Of a DNA stretch of 56,330 nt, positions 8,120-17,278 are shown in pieces. Made by a program: the position numbers and the translations under genes. This stretch comes from JANNHP01 sp031404455. Its GTDB lineage: Bacteria; Planctomycetota; JAJSAM01; JAJVHW01. The notes under the pieces were generated by a model, which worked only from the letters and a program-made list of their open reading frames with translations, was not told where the DNA came from and did no database searches. The DNA is taken from assembly GCA_031404455.1 (NCBI GenBank), contig JANNHP010000127.1, positions 1 through 56,330 of the forward strand, written 5' to 3'. Positions within the stretch are counted from its first letter, which is position 1, and each line of letters starts with the position of its first letter.

Positions 8120-11100
8120 AACGAGCCGTCGTCCTCGCTCTCTCCTCGCTCGCCGTCGCAGCACTGGTCGCCGCGTGCGCGCAGGCGGTGCCGACGGATT
8201 CCGCCGCACCGCCTCCCGGCTCGGTCTGGAAGAGCCACGCCGCGAACGAGTCTCCCGCGGTGGAATCGCTCATGGCGCAGACGCAGGCGGCGGCGTTCGC
8301 GAAGAGCAAGGGCTGCCTCACCTGCCACCAGGGCATCGAGAAGGAGCACGCGTCCGCCACCGTCGCCATCGGCTGCGTGGACTGCCACGGCGGCGACGCC
8401 GACGCGACCGCGAAGGAGCGGGCGCACGTGCTCCCCGCCGATCCGTCGATCGACGACACGTACGTCATGGACTGGCTCGACCACTCCTTCGAGTACGTGC
8501 GCTTCGTCAACCCGGGCGACCTGCGCGTCGTCGACACGACCTGCGGCGTCTGCCACCCGAACGAGGCCTACGCGACCAAGAAGAGCATGATGGCGCACGG
8601 CGCGATGCTCTGGGGCGCCGCCCTCTACAACAACGGCAGCTTCCCCATCAAGCGCCCGCAGTTCGGCGAGGCGTACGACGCCTACGGCCGCGCGGTGCGC
8701 GTCCAGACCGTGCCGCCGCCGACCGACGCGGACATCAAGCGCGGCGTCGTCCCGTACATGGATCCGCTGCCCCGCTACAACGTCTCGCAGATGGGCAACG
8801 TCCTGCGCACGTTCGAGCGCGGGGGCAAGCGCCCGCTCGAGCTCGGCAACCCGGACAAGGACGAGGACCCGGGTCTTCCCGCGCGGCGCCTCTCGCACCG
8901 CGGCCTCGGCACGCTCTTGCGCACCGACCCGGTCTTCCTCGGCCTGCAGAAGACGCGGCTCCTCGATCCGCTCCTCTGGATGCCCGGCTCGAACGACCAC
9001 CCAGGCGACTACCGCGCGAGCGGCTGCACGGCCTGCCACATGATCTACGCGAACGACCGCGATCCCGTCCACTCGGGGAGCTACGCGCAGTTCGGCAACC
9101 GCGGACGGTCGCGCTCCGGCGACCCGACGATCCCGAAGAACGAGGACGGCCACCCGATCAAGCACGAGCTGACACGCGCGATCCCGTCGTCCCAGTGCAT
9201 CGTCTGCCACATGCACCCGGGCACGAACATGGTCACCACGTACTACGGCGACATCTGGTACGACAACGAGACCGACTCGAACCTTCTCTTCGACGGGAAG
9301 GACCGGACGGACGCGGAGCGTCACGACATCCAGCAGGCGAACCCCGAGGGCTCGGCGCTGCGCGGCAAGTGGAGCGATCCGGACTTCCTCGCGGAGGTCT
9401 CGACGCTGAACCCGCAGATGAAGAACGCCCAGCTCTCCGACTACCACGGGCACGGCTGGCTCTACCGAAAGGTCTACAAGAAGGACAGGAAGGGCAACCT
9501 CCTCGACGCCGACGACAAGATCGTGGCGGCGGACGACCCGAAGAAGTTCGAGAAGGCCGTGCATCTCGCGGACATCCACGCGGAGCGCGGCATGCACTGC
9601 GTCGACTGCCACTTCACGCAGGACGCCCACGGCGACGGCCGCCTCTACCAGGAGCCGCGCGCCGCGACCGAGATCATGTGCATCGACTGCCACGGCACGG
9701 CCGGGAAGAAGGCCACCCTCGTGACGAGCGGCAACGCGGGCGGCAACGACCTCGCCGAGTCGAGGACGCCGTTCGGCAAGCGCTTCTTCCGCCGCGGCGG
9801 CGTGCTCTACCAGCGCTCCCAGCTCGACAAGGACGTCGTCTGGGCCGTGCCCGAGATCGTGGACTCGATCGACCCCGTGAATGCAGGCAGGAAGTTCGGC
9901 GGCGAGGGCATCCGCGAGCGGCCCGTCTACAACGAGAAGGCGCGCTACGCGAAGACGATGCACAAGGACGGCGCGACGTGGGGCAAAGTCCCGGCGGACC
10001 ACGCGGATCTCGCGCACGACCCGGGCAAGATGACGTGCCAGTCCTGCCACACCTCGTGGACGACCGCGTGCTTCGGCTGCCACCTGCCGATGTCGGCCAA
10101 CAACCGCAAGGAGATCCGCCACTTCGAGGGCGGCGTCTCGCGCAACTGGACGCAGTACAACTACCAGGTGCTTCGCGACGACGCGTACATGCTGGGAATC
10201 GACGGCTCGGTCACCGGCAACAGGATCAGTCCCGTCCGCTCCGCGTGCGCGGTCCTCGTCGGCTCGCAGAACCAGAACCGCGAGTGGCTCTACTCGCAGC
10301 AGCAGACGATCAGCGCCGAAGGCTTCTCGGGCCAGGCGTTCTCGACGTACGTGCCGCACACCGTCCGCACGCGCGAGACCAAGCAGTGCACCGATTGCCA
10401 CCTCTCGGAGTCGAACGACAACAACGCGTGGATGGCGCAACTCCTCCTCCACGGCACGAACTACGTCAATTTCATGGGCCGCTACGTGTACGTCGCCACC
10501 GGCGATGCGGGCTTCGAGGCCATCGCCGTGACCGAGCGCGAGGAGCCGCAGGCCGTGTACGGCTCGACGCTCCAGCGCGACGCCTTCCCCGATCGCCACA
10601 AGAAGTTCGTCGAGGGCGGACGCGCGCTCACCGAGGCGTACCACCACGGCGGCAAGGAGGCGCGCTCGCTCCAGCTCCGCGGCGAGTACTGCTACGTCGC
10701 CGAGGGCAAGGGCGGCCTCTACGTGTACGACGTGTCGAACGTCGACAACAAGGGCTTCAGCGAGCGGCTCACGACATCGCTCGTCTCGCCGCTCGGGCAG
10801 CGCTTCTACGTCAAGACGAAGGACGCGCGCGCCGTCGCGAGCCCGACGACGCTCGGCGTCGATCCGACGCGCCCGCAGCGACCCGAGAACGAGGAGCAGT
10901 CGATCCACCCGCTCTTCGCCTACCTCTACGTGGCCGACCGCGAGGAGGGCCTCGTCATGGTCCTCGCGGCGACGCTCCTCGACGGCGACCCGGCGAACAA
11001 CTTCCTCGACCGGACAATGGTCTTCAACCCCGATCACGTCCTCGACGGCGCCGAGACCGTCACCGTCGCGGGCAACTACGTCTACATGGGGACGAAGAAG

Positions 11101-11808
11101 GGACTCGTCATCCTCGACCTTTCCAAGATCACCCTCGCCGACCCGACGCCGCGTGTCGTGAAGGTGATGCCCGAGCTCCAGGGCGTGACGAGCGTGCAGG
11201 TGCAGTTCCGCTACGCGTTCGTCACCACGGCGAAGGGGCTCGAAGTCGTCGACATCACCGACATCGACCGCGCCACGGTCATTCCGGGGGCGCTCGTCCC
11301 GCTGAAAGAAGCGCACGACGTCTACGTGGCCCGCACGTACGCGTACGTCTCGGCCGGCGAGCAGGGCCTCGTGATCGTGGACGTGGAGAATCCCGAGAAA
11401 CCGAAGATCGACCAGACGTTCGACGCCGGCGGCGCGATGAACGACACGCGATGCTGCCGCGTCGCGATGACGAACGCGTCGCTCTTCGCCTACGTCGCCG
11501 ACGGGAAGAACGGCCTGCGCGTCGTCCAGCTCACGTCGCCCGAGACCGTCCCGCAGTTCAACGGCTTCAGCCCGCGCGTCAAGCCCGAGCTGATCGCCAC
11601 GTATCCCACGCACGCCCCCGCGCTGTCGCTCAGCAAGGCGCTCGACCGCGACCGCGCCGTCGACGAGAGCGGCAACCAGCTCTCCGTGTTCGGCAGGATC
11701 GGCGCGCGCCCGTTCAACCTCGAGGAACAGCGCCGCTTCTACGTGCGGGACGGAAAGCTCTTCCGCGTCACGGACGCGCCGAAGAACAGGCCGCTCGGCG
11801 GGAAGTAG
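8113..11808 (+). CDS. Decahaem c-type cytochrome lipoprotein fused to an LVIVD-repeat beta-propeller
   Basis: The 1231-residue protein has a lipoprotein signal (lipobox LVAAC near residue 21). The N-terminal two-thirds carry ten CXXCH haem-attachment motifs between residues 68 and about 765 (CLTCH, CVDCH, CGVCH, CTACH, CIVCH, CVDCH, CIDCH, CQSCH, CFGCH, CTDCH). Residues about 780-1150 are a chain of LVIVD-type repeats (for example YVYVATGD, YCYVAEGKGGLYVYDVS, KKGLVILDLSK, AKGLEVVDITD, EQGLVIVDVENP), which are expected to form a beta-propeller. Such cytochrome-LVIVD fusions are known from Planctomycetota-type genomes. The gene is the third in a coupled operon with a barrel and an HbpS-like protein. 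I infer a surface or periplasmic electron-transfer protein. The donor and acceptor are unknown. Confidence 0.9.
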   Translation: MVKRAVVLALSSLAVAALVAACAQAVPTDSAAPPPGSVWKSHAANESPAVESLMAQTQAAAFAKSKGCLTCHQGIEKEHASATVAIGCVDCHGGDADATAKERAHVLPADPSIDDTYVMDWLDHSFEYVRFVNPGDLRVVDTTCGVCHPNEAYATKKSMMAHGAMLWGAALYNNGSFPIKRPQFGEAYDAYGRAVRVQTVPPPTDADIKRGVVPYMDPLPRYNVSQMGNVLRTFERGGKRPLELGNPDKDEDPGLPARRLSHRGLGTLLRTDPVFLGLQKTRLLDPLLWMPGSNDHPGDYRASGCTACHMIYANDRDPVHSGSYAQFGNRGRSRSGDPTIPKNEDGHPIKHELTRAIPSSQCIVCHMHPGTNMVTTYYGDIWYDNETDSNLLFDGKDRTDAERHDIQQANPEGSALRGKWSDPDFLAEVSTLNPQMKNAQLSDYHGHGWLYRKVYKKDRKGNLLDADDKIVAADDPKKFEKAVHLADIHAERGMHCVDCHFTQDAHGDGRLYQEPRAATEIMCIDCHGTAGKKATLVTSGNAGGNDLAESRTPFGKRFFRRGGVLYQRSQLDKDVVWAVPEIVDSIDPVNAGRKFGGEGIRERPVYNEKARYAKTMHKDGATWGKVPADHADLAHDPGKMTCQSCHTSWTTACFGCHLPMSANNRKEIRHFEGGVSRNWTQYNYQVLRDDAYMLGIDGSVTGNRISPVRSACAVLVGSQNQNREWLYSQQQTISAEGFSGQAFSTYVPHTVRTRETKQCTDCHLSESNDNNAWMAQLLLHGTNYVNFMGRYVYVATGDAGFEAIAVTEREEPQAVYGSTLQRDAFPDRHKKFVEGGRALTEAYHHGGKEARSLQLRGEYCYVAEGKGGLYVYDVSNVDNKGFSERLTTSLVSPLGQRFYVKTKDARAVASPTTLGVDPTRPQRPENEEQSIHPLFAYLYVADREEGLVMVLAATLLDGDPANNFLDRTMVFNPDHVLDGAETVTVAGNYVYMGTKKGLVILDLSKITLADPTPRVVKVMPELQGVTSVQVQFRYAFVTTAKGLEVVDITDIDRATVIPGALVPLKEAHDVYVARTYAYVSAGEQGLVIVDVENPEKPKIDQTFDAGGAMNDTRCCRVAMTNASLFAYVADGKNGLRVVQLTSPETVPQFNGFSPRVKPELIATYPTHAPALSLSKALDRDRAVDESGNQLSVFGRIGARPFNLEEQRRFYVRDGKLFRVTDAPKNRPLGGK

Positions 11809-11817
11809 CGCGGGCGT

Positions 11818-12739
11818 TCAGCGCTCGAAGTGGATGTCGTCGTCGGTGCCGGGCTCTAGGTCCGGACCGATGCTGAAGAGCTGGAACGAGTCCCCACGGA
11901 ACCATCCGTCCTTCGTGCGGAGCGGCATCACGCGGATGCGAGTCCCGCCGCGGAGGACGACGAGCGCCCCGCCGTCCGAGAACGCCTCGTACGACGCCGC
12001 GTCGAAGTAGACGAGCGGGTTCCCGAAAGTATCCACGTACTCGCGGCCGCGCAGGTCGGAGCCCTCGTCTCCGTCGGTGTCGGCGACGGACGCGCCGTCG
12101 ACTGCGGTGCCGGCGACGATCAGCGCGACGCGGAGCGTCTCGATGCCGGCGTTCGCGTCGTCGGGTCCGCACTCGACGTGCGGCGGCGCGGGCATCACAG
12201 AGACGCAGCGGCCGATGTAATCGACCATCGGCGCCTTCGCCTGGGCCAGGGTTCTCGGCATCACCGCGCGCAGCGCGAGCGCGAACGCGCCGATGAGGAA
12301 GACCGCCGTCATCCCGATGGTCAGCAGCACGTGTCGCGCGCCGCCTTCGAAGACGGACGGCGTTCGGACCGGCACATCGCCAAGTTTTCGAATCGCGCTC
12401 ACCGACACGGCACGGGTGGCAACGTGAGCAGCGGTCGCGACGTACATGGCGAGGAGTGAGAACTCCCCCGTCCACGACGGTCCCTCGAGCGGATCGTCCG
12501 CAGAGTCGAGCGCCCAACCCAGAGCCGCACCGAGGCAGGCCGCACCAGCAACGGCCCGAAACGGACGGTCCGTCTGGGCGCAGACGAGCGAGAACGCGCG
12601 CGGCGCCGGGGTGGTGACGATGAAGGCCGGACAGGGAGACGACGAGCGCGACGAACGCCGTCAGCCCGAGGAGCGGCAGCACGCCCCAGAGCGCGTTCCG
12701 CTGGCAACGGATGACGTAGCCGTCGAGCGTCAACTCCAC
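11818..12739 (-). pseudogene. Membrane protein with pseudopilin-like C-terminus, single-base frameshift
   Basis: From GTG 12739 the minus strand reads VELTLDGYVIRCQRNALWG, then a membrane helix (VLPLLGLTAFVALVVSLSG). At about 12625-12632 the sensible frame changes by one base, continuing as AFIVTTPAPRAFSLVCAQTD, a second hydrophobic segment, a third helix and a soluble C-terminus to the stop at 11818. The ending (SFQLFSIGPDLEPGTDDDI) resembles the C-terminal calcium-loop region of type II secretion pseudopilins, which is unusual after three helices. An intact 209-residue frame from ATG 12447 could be translated alone. The frameshift is either a real inactivation or a sequence error. The gene is convergent with the 10-haem cytochrome gene, 9 bp apart. 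Confidence 0.5.
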
Positions 12740-13005
12740 CCCCGCGCGCGGCGCGATCGCCGCCGGGCCGGAGCGTAACGCCCCTCGCGGAGCGCGGCCA
12801 CCGCCCGCGCCCCGCGCGTCGCTCGAGGCCGGGATCGCTCGAGCCCGGGACGGTCCTGACTTTCGATACTTCCGAGCCTGGAAGGCACTCGCCGGCCGCG
12901 CCGAACGGGTGCGAAAGTCAGGACCGTCCCTGGCGCACGATCCCGGCGCCCGACGTGTTCCTCGCGCCATCGGACTCCGCGCCCGCGCCACGCCCCGATG
13001 GCTAC
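12740..13005. other. Intergenic stretch with a REP-like inverted repeat
   Basis: No gene is visible between the frameshifted membrane protein and the 15-haem cytochrome. The notable content is the 19-bp inverted repeat at 12847-12930, listed separately. Confidence 0.6.
12847..12930. repeat. 19-bp perfect inverted repeat, REP-like (GTCAGGACCGTCCC motif)
   Basis: GGGACGGTCCTGACTTTCG at 12847-12865 is exactly complementary to 12912-12930, with 46 bases between. The GTCAGGACCGTCCC part recurs at 29824-29837 in another gene gap, so this is a dispersed element, probably REP-like, rather than a gene-specific terminator. Confidence 0.7.
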
Positions 13006-13034
13006 GTGAAGTTCCGCGCCTCGCGGAACTTCAC
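13006..13034. terminator. Hairpin at the end of the 15-haem cytochrome operon
   Basis: There is a 13-bp perfect inverted repeat around a 3-base loop (AGG when read on the minus strand). On the minus strand the stem begins inside the stop region of the cytochrome gene (GTGAAGTTCCGCG). No T-tract follows, so it may act as a Rho-independent-like stop or as an mRNA 3'-end stabiliser. It resembles the hairpin after korB. Confidence 0.6.
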
Positions 13035-15100
13035 CGGTGGAACCGCTCCCGCACGTGGCACTTCACGCACGAGTCCTCGTCGAACGCGGGCCAGGCGACG
13101 TCGAGCACGCGCGTGGCGCGGTCGGCGTGCTCCTCTCGATGGCACCCGGCGCACTCGCTCTTCGCGTGGCCGGCGCTCGCGTGGTCGAACGGGCCGATCG
13201 CGGCGGCCGACTTCTTCAGCGCCTTCTCGGGGTTGAAGATGCCGGGTTCGTTGAACCGGAACTCGAGGCGTCCGTTGATCTCCCGGTTCTTGCCGGGCGC
13301 GCGGTCCACGTGGCAGAGGACGCACTTGCCCTCGCCCACGCTCTCGTGGCCGGTGTGGCACGCCTTGCAGTCCTTCGCGCCCTCGCGGAAGCCCATCGGC
13401 GCCTCGCCCGCCGCGGGCGTGTGGCACGAGAGACATCCCTTCGACAGCGTGTCGAGCGACGCGTAGCGCAGCGCACTCCGCGTGAGCGACGCCGAGTCGA
13501 GCGTGTGGACCTTGTGGAACATGTCGCCGACGCGGCGCGTGGCGCCCTCCTTCACCGGGACGGGCGTCGGCTCGGAGTCCACGTGGCACGTCGCGCAGAC
13601 GGCCGTGTTCACGAGCCTCGTGCCGGCGAGGGACGACGAACCCGCGACGTCCTCGTGGCACGCTTTGCAGTCCGCGGCGAGTGCCCGCTCGGCGCCGGGC
13701 GACGGCGAGACCGTGCGCAGGTGATGGTCGTGGCGGAAGACCTTCTCGCCGATCGGCGTGCGCTTGCCGGCCGACGACTTCTCGAGGACGTGGCACGCGA
13801 GGCACTCGTCCTTCTTGAAGTCGTGGTTCCGCGGCTTCAGGACCCACTTCGATTCGGTCGCGGGCAGTTCGACCGTCCTCAGGTCGGCCGTGATCTTCGA
13901 CGGGCTCTCGGCCTTCGCGTGGCACGCATAGCACGCGGCGCCTTCCTGGTCGCGGCCGTGAATGGCGACGCGCCAGTCGGCGTGGCACTCGAGGCACTTG
14001 TCGTAGGCGACGACCTCGAACTCGGCCGTCGCGATCACCGGGTTCACCGCGCCCTTCGCGAGCGGCTTGTGGCAGTCGGCGCAGGCGACGGGCACCTGTC
14101 CCTTCTGCGGCGGGCCGCCGGGCACGCCCGCGATGCCCCCCGTCCGCGCCACGCGGTGGTCGGCGTGCGAGAATCCGTCGATGAGGAGATGGCGCGCGAA
14201 CGGCGCGCCGCGCTCGTCGCGGAGGCGCGTCTTCGCGATCGCAACGACCTCGCCGGGAACGTCGCCCGACGGGTACGCAACCGTCAGCTCCTCGTGGCAG
14301 CCCGCGCAGGTCCGCGGCCAACCCATCGACGTCTTCCCCATCGGCGGCATGATGTCGGCATCCGCCCCGACGTGCTCCGCGTGGCACTCGTTGCACCTGA
14401 GCCCGGCGTTCAGCGCGTACGGGTGCGTCGCCGGCGCGTCGAAGCCCTTGTGGCACTCCGCGCACTTCGCGTTGTAGTCCGACGAGAGCGGCGCGTGGCA
14501 CGCGGCGCAGTCCTTCGGGCCGTCCCTGGCGCCGATCGCGTGGGCGTGATGGAGTTCGCCGCGCGTCATCGCCTCGGTGTCCTTCACGAACGGGAACGCC
14601 GCGAGGAGGAGGACGCCCGCCACCCCTGCGATCCAGTTCGCGCGGCGCAGATACGGCGTCTTGCCCCACCGGTGCTCCTGCGGCCCCGGATCGACGAGTG
14701 CGAACGGCCTCGAAGGCTTCGTCTTCATCACGATGCCGTCGACGACCTGCGGCAGGTACTGCTCGTTCGTCGTGAGCGTGCACTCGGCCTTCGCGGCGTC
14801 GATCGCGCACTCGACGAGCGAGTGGCCGACCTGCACCGTCGCGCCCGAGCGCAGCGATCCGCGGCCGTCCACGGGGTGGCCGTCCACGAACACGCCGGAG
14901 AGCTTGCCCTTCACCTCGAGTGCGAGATGCGCTCCGTCGAAGTGGAAGACGATCTCTTCCTGCGACACGAGACGGTCCGCGACGAACACGTCGGCCAAGG
15001 GGCGCGATCCGAGCACGACCTCGCCGCGGTCCACGATCCTGTCGGGCTTGTCCCGGTTGGCGCGGCCGCGCAGCTTGAACTTCAGGATGAAGCGGCTCAT
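13031..15100 (-). CDS. FHA-domain / membrane-anchored 15-haem cytochrome c fusion
   Basis: The 689-residue protein has three parts. Residues 1-110 are FHA-like (GEVVLGSRPLADVFV ... LSGVFVDGHPVDG ... LRSGATVQVG), but the phosphopeptide-binding SRxH motif is degenerate (VSQEEIVFHF). Residues about 155-173 form a single membrane helix (WIAGVAGVLLLAAFPFV). Residues 198-685 carry fifteen CXXCH motifs (CAACH, CAECH, CNECH, CAGCH, CADCH, CLECH, CYACH, CLACH, CKACH, CATCH, CLSCH, CKACH, CVLCH, CAGCH, CVKCH). The topology should place FHA in the cytoplasm and the haems in the periplasm. The start ATG overlaps the stop of the CNB/Fe-S gene (ATGA). It is the last gene of a five-gene operon. I know of no named family with this order. 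The role is inferred as electron transfer scaffolded or controlled from the cytoplasm. Confidence 0.9.
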   Translation of the reverse strand: MSRFILKFKLRGRANRDKPDRIVDRGEVVLGSRPLADVFVADRLVSQEEIVFHFDGAHLALEVKGKLSGVFVDGHPVDGRGSLRSGATVQVGHSLVECAIDAAKAECTLTTNEQYLPQVVDGIVMKTKPSRPFALVDPGPQEHRWGKTPYLRRANWIAGVAGVLLLAAFPFVKDTEAMTRGELHHAHAIGARDGPKDCAACHAPLSSDYNAKCAECHKGFDAPATHPYALNAGLRCNECHAEHVGADADIMPPMGKTSMGWPRTCAGCHEELTVAYPSGDVPGEVVAIAKTRLRDERGAPFARHLLIDGFSHADHRVARTGGIAGVPGGPPQKGQVPVACADCHKPLAKGAVNPVIATAEFEVVAYDKCLECHADWRVAIHGRDQEGAACYACHAKAESPSKITADLRTVELPATESKWVLKPRNHDFKKDECLACHVLEKSSAGKRTPIGEKVFRHDHHLRTVSPSPGAERALAADCKACHEDVAGSSSLAGTRLVNTAVCATCHVDSEPTPVPVKEGATRRVGDMFHKVHTLDSASLTRSALRYASLDTLSKGCLSCHTPAAGEAPMGFREGAKDCKACHTGHESVGEGKCVLCHVDRAPGKNREINGRLEFRFNEPGIFNPEKALKKSAAAIGPFDHASAGHAKSECAGCHREEHADRATRVLDVAWPAFDEDSCVKCHVRERFHR

Positions 15101-17277
15101 TGCAGCAGTACCGACGGGTCGATGCGTTCGATCGCGCCGCACGGACAGTTGTAGATGCACGCCATGTCGCCGCGGCCCGCGCAGAGGTCGCACTTCACGG
15201 CCATGCGCAGGCGCTTCTTGCCGCCGTCGTCGGCGGGCTTCGCCGGCTCTTTCGTCGCGGCCTTCGCGGTGACGAGGTTCGAGAAGAACGGCAGCTTGCC
15301 GAGGAAGGTCGAGATCGGGCTCGCCTTCACCTCGAGCGTGCCGTCGCCCACGAGCGACTGCATGTGGATCGTGCCGTACGGGCACGCCGGCTCGCAGAGG
15401 GCGCACCCGGTGCAGGCCTCGGGGTCGATGTTCACGCGTCCGCGGCGGTCGCGGCGGATCGCGCCGAACTTGCACGCGAGCATGCAGTCCGGGACGCGGC
15501 AGTTGTAGCAACTGGACGTGAGCAGGAGGTCGCCGTACTGGATGCCGCGCTTGCCGATGCGCGGGATGCGGTCCTCGTGCGCCTCGATGCATCCTTCGAC
15601 GCACATGTTGCAGCGCGTGCACTTCGACATGTCGATGACGAGCGCCTCGCCCGCCTTCACCACCTCGTGCTCGGTCCCGATCTCGCGGGCGCGTATCCGC
15701 GCCTCCGACTCGTCGCCCGCGAGGAAGTCGTCGGCGTGGATCTTCCGGACGCGGTCGAGCACCGTCGCCTTCACCTCGGGGAACTGGTCGAGGAGCGAGA
15801 GGAACGGAGCCTTCGCGATCTTGACCATGTCCATGCGATCCACGGCGGCGACCGTCGAGCCGCGCGGCTTGTCCTCGAGCAGCGCCACCTCGCCGAAGAA
15901 CGAGTTCTCGCAGAGCCACGCGAGGATCTCTTCCCCGCGCGTGACCTTGGCGTGGCCGGTGCGGATGAGGAAGAAGGCGTCGCCCGGATCGCCCTCCTTC
16001 ACGATCGTCTCGCCCTTCTCGACGACGACGAGCTCCGCCACCTCGGAGATCCGCTTCAGCACCGACTCCTTGATGCCGCGGAAGATCGACACGGTGGAGA
16101 GGTGGTTCGCGAGGGCGCGCTCCCGATAGGCGACGTCGATCATCTTCTTGAAGCCGGCGCTCTTCTTGTCGCCGTAGATCTTGATGAACGTGTGGCGCGG
16201 CACCGAGAGCACGACGGCGTCGGACTCCGCGATCACCGTGGCGGCGCGCGGCGCGTTCGACATGCAGCTCATCTCGCCGAACCACGAGTTCACGGGCAGC
16301 GAGGCGAGGTACTTCTGCGCGTCGCCCGCCTGCTTGTAGACGCCGACCATGCCCTGCAGCACGACGTAGAAGTCGGCGGTGTACTCGCCCTCCTTGCAGA
16401 TGACGGCCTTCGGCGAGAGCACGCGGAACTCGCCCTCCTCGACGACGGACTTCCGCAGCGCGGGGCTGACCTCCTTGAAGATCGGGACCTGCGCGATGAG
16501 GAAGTCGGGCGAGTCCGGATCGACGGGCTCGGGCGGCGGCGCTGCCGCCGCGGGCTTCGCTGCCGCGCCGGGCACGGGGGGAACGCCGGGAGACTTCGGC
16601 GCGGCAGGCCCGCCCGGCGGTTTCGGCGCGGGAGGACCCGGCGGCTTCGGCGCCGCGGGCGCTCCGGGCGGCGACGGCGGTCGCGGCGCGGACGGAGGTG
16701 TCGGTCCCGCAGTAGGAGGCTTCGGCGCCCCTGGTGGTTTCGGAGCTCCGGGCGGCTTCGGCGGCGACGGCGCCGCCGGAGGTGCCGGAGTCGCAGCGGC
16801 GGAAGGAACCTCGGCCGGAGCGACGGGCGGCTTCGGAGCGACGGGCGGCTTCGGTGCGCCAGAAGGCATCGGGGGTCCCGGCGGCCTCGGCGGTCCGGGA
16901 GGCTTCGGGGCAGACGGAGGCTTCGGCGCGGACGGCGCTGCGGGAGCTGCGGCCGCGGGCGGTTGCGGCGCTCCGGGAGGCTTCGGCGGCGACGGCGCGG
17001 CGGACGGAGGTTTCGGTGGCGACGGCGGTTTCGGCGGCGCGGGCGGCCTGGGCGCGGAGAGCGGTGCGGGAGGAACGGTTGCGGCCGGCGCGGCGGGCGC
17101 AGAGGGCGCGGGCGGAACGACGATCGGACCCACCGCAATGGTGCGGTCCTCCGGCACGACGACCTCGTGCGTGTGGTCGCCCGAGGACTGGCCCTCGTCC
17201 GAGAGCGGCGGCGCGACGGGCAGCTCGTCGTCCGCGTGCTTCGGGCGGGTCTTGTCGTTCTCGTCGGAGGGGGTCAT
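15097..17277 (-). CDS. Double cyclic-nucleotide-binding, four-cluster [4Fe-4S] electron-transfer protein
   Basis: The 726-residue protein has a Pro/Ala/Lys-rich low-complexity segment (about residues 54-250, repeated PPKPPGAP units). Two cNMP-binding domains follow at about 258-375 and 385-500. Both keep the phosphate-binding cassette: FGEMS...PRAAT near 331 and FGEVALL...PRGST near 457. Sixteen cysteines then sit in an NrfC/DmsB-like pattern: CX2CX2CX3C, CX2CX4CX3C, CX2CX2CX3CP and CX2CX7CX3CP, between residues 552 and 715. There is no signal peptide, so the protein is cytoplasmic. It lies between the cytochrome b gene (1-bp gap) and the FHA-cytochrome gene (ATGA overlap). The neighbours encode an adenylyl cyclase and a phosphodiesterase, so cAMP is the likely ligand. 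I infer a cAMP-gated Fe-S module that passes electrons to or from the membrane cytochrome b. Confidence 0.92.
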   Translation of the reverse strand: MTPSDENDKTRPKHADDELPVAPPLSDEGQSSGDHTHEVVVPEDRTIAVGPIVVPPAPSAPAAPAATVPPAPLSAPRPPAPPKPPSPPKPPSAAPSPPKPPGAPQPPAAAAPAAPSAPKPPSAPKPPGPPRPPGPPMPSGAPKPPVAPKPPVAPAEVPSAAATPAPPAAPSPPKPPGAPKPPGAPKPPTAGPTPPSAPRPPSPPGAPAAPKPPGPPAPKPPGGPAAPKSPGVPPVPGAAAKPAAAAPPPEPVDPDSPDFLIAQVPIFKEVSPALRKSVVEEGEFRVLSPKAVICKEGEYTADFYVVLQGMVGVYKQAGDAQKYLASLPVNSWFGEMSCMSNAPRAATVIAESDAVVLSVPRHTFIKIYGDKKSAGFKKMIDVAYRERALANHLSTVSIFRGIKESVLKRISEVAELVVVEKGETIVKEGDPGDAFFLIRTGHAKVTRGEEILAWLCENSFFGEVALLEDKPRGSTVAAVDRMDMVKIAKAPFLSLLDQFPEVKATVLDRVRKIHADDFLAGDESEARIRAREIGTEHEVVKAGEALVIDMSKCTRCNMCVEGCIEAHEDRIPRIGKRGIQYGDLLLTSSCYNCRVPDCMLACKFGAIRRDRRGRVNIDPEACTGCALCEPACPYGTIHMQSLVGDGTLEVKASPISTFLGKLPFFSNLVTAKAATKEPAKPADDGGKKRLRMAVKCDLCAGRGDMACIYNCPCGAIERIDPSVLLQ

Positions 17278-17278
17278 G

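Noticed and set aside
8083..11613. 1176-codon open frame on the minus strand
   Set aside because: It is antisense to the 10-haem cytochrome gene and has no recognisable motif.
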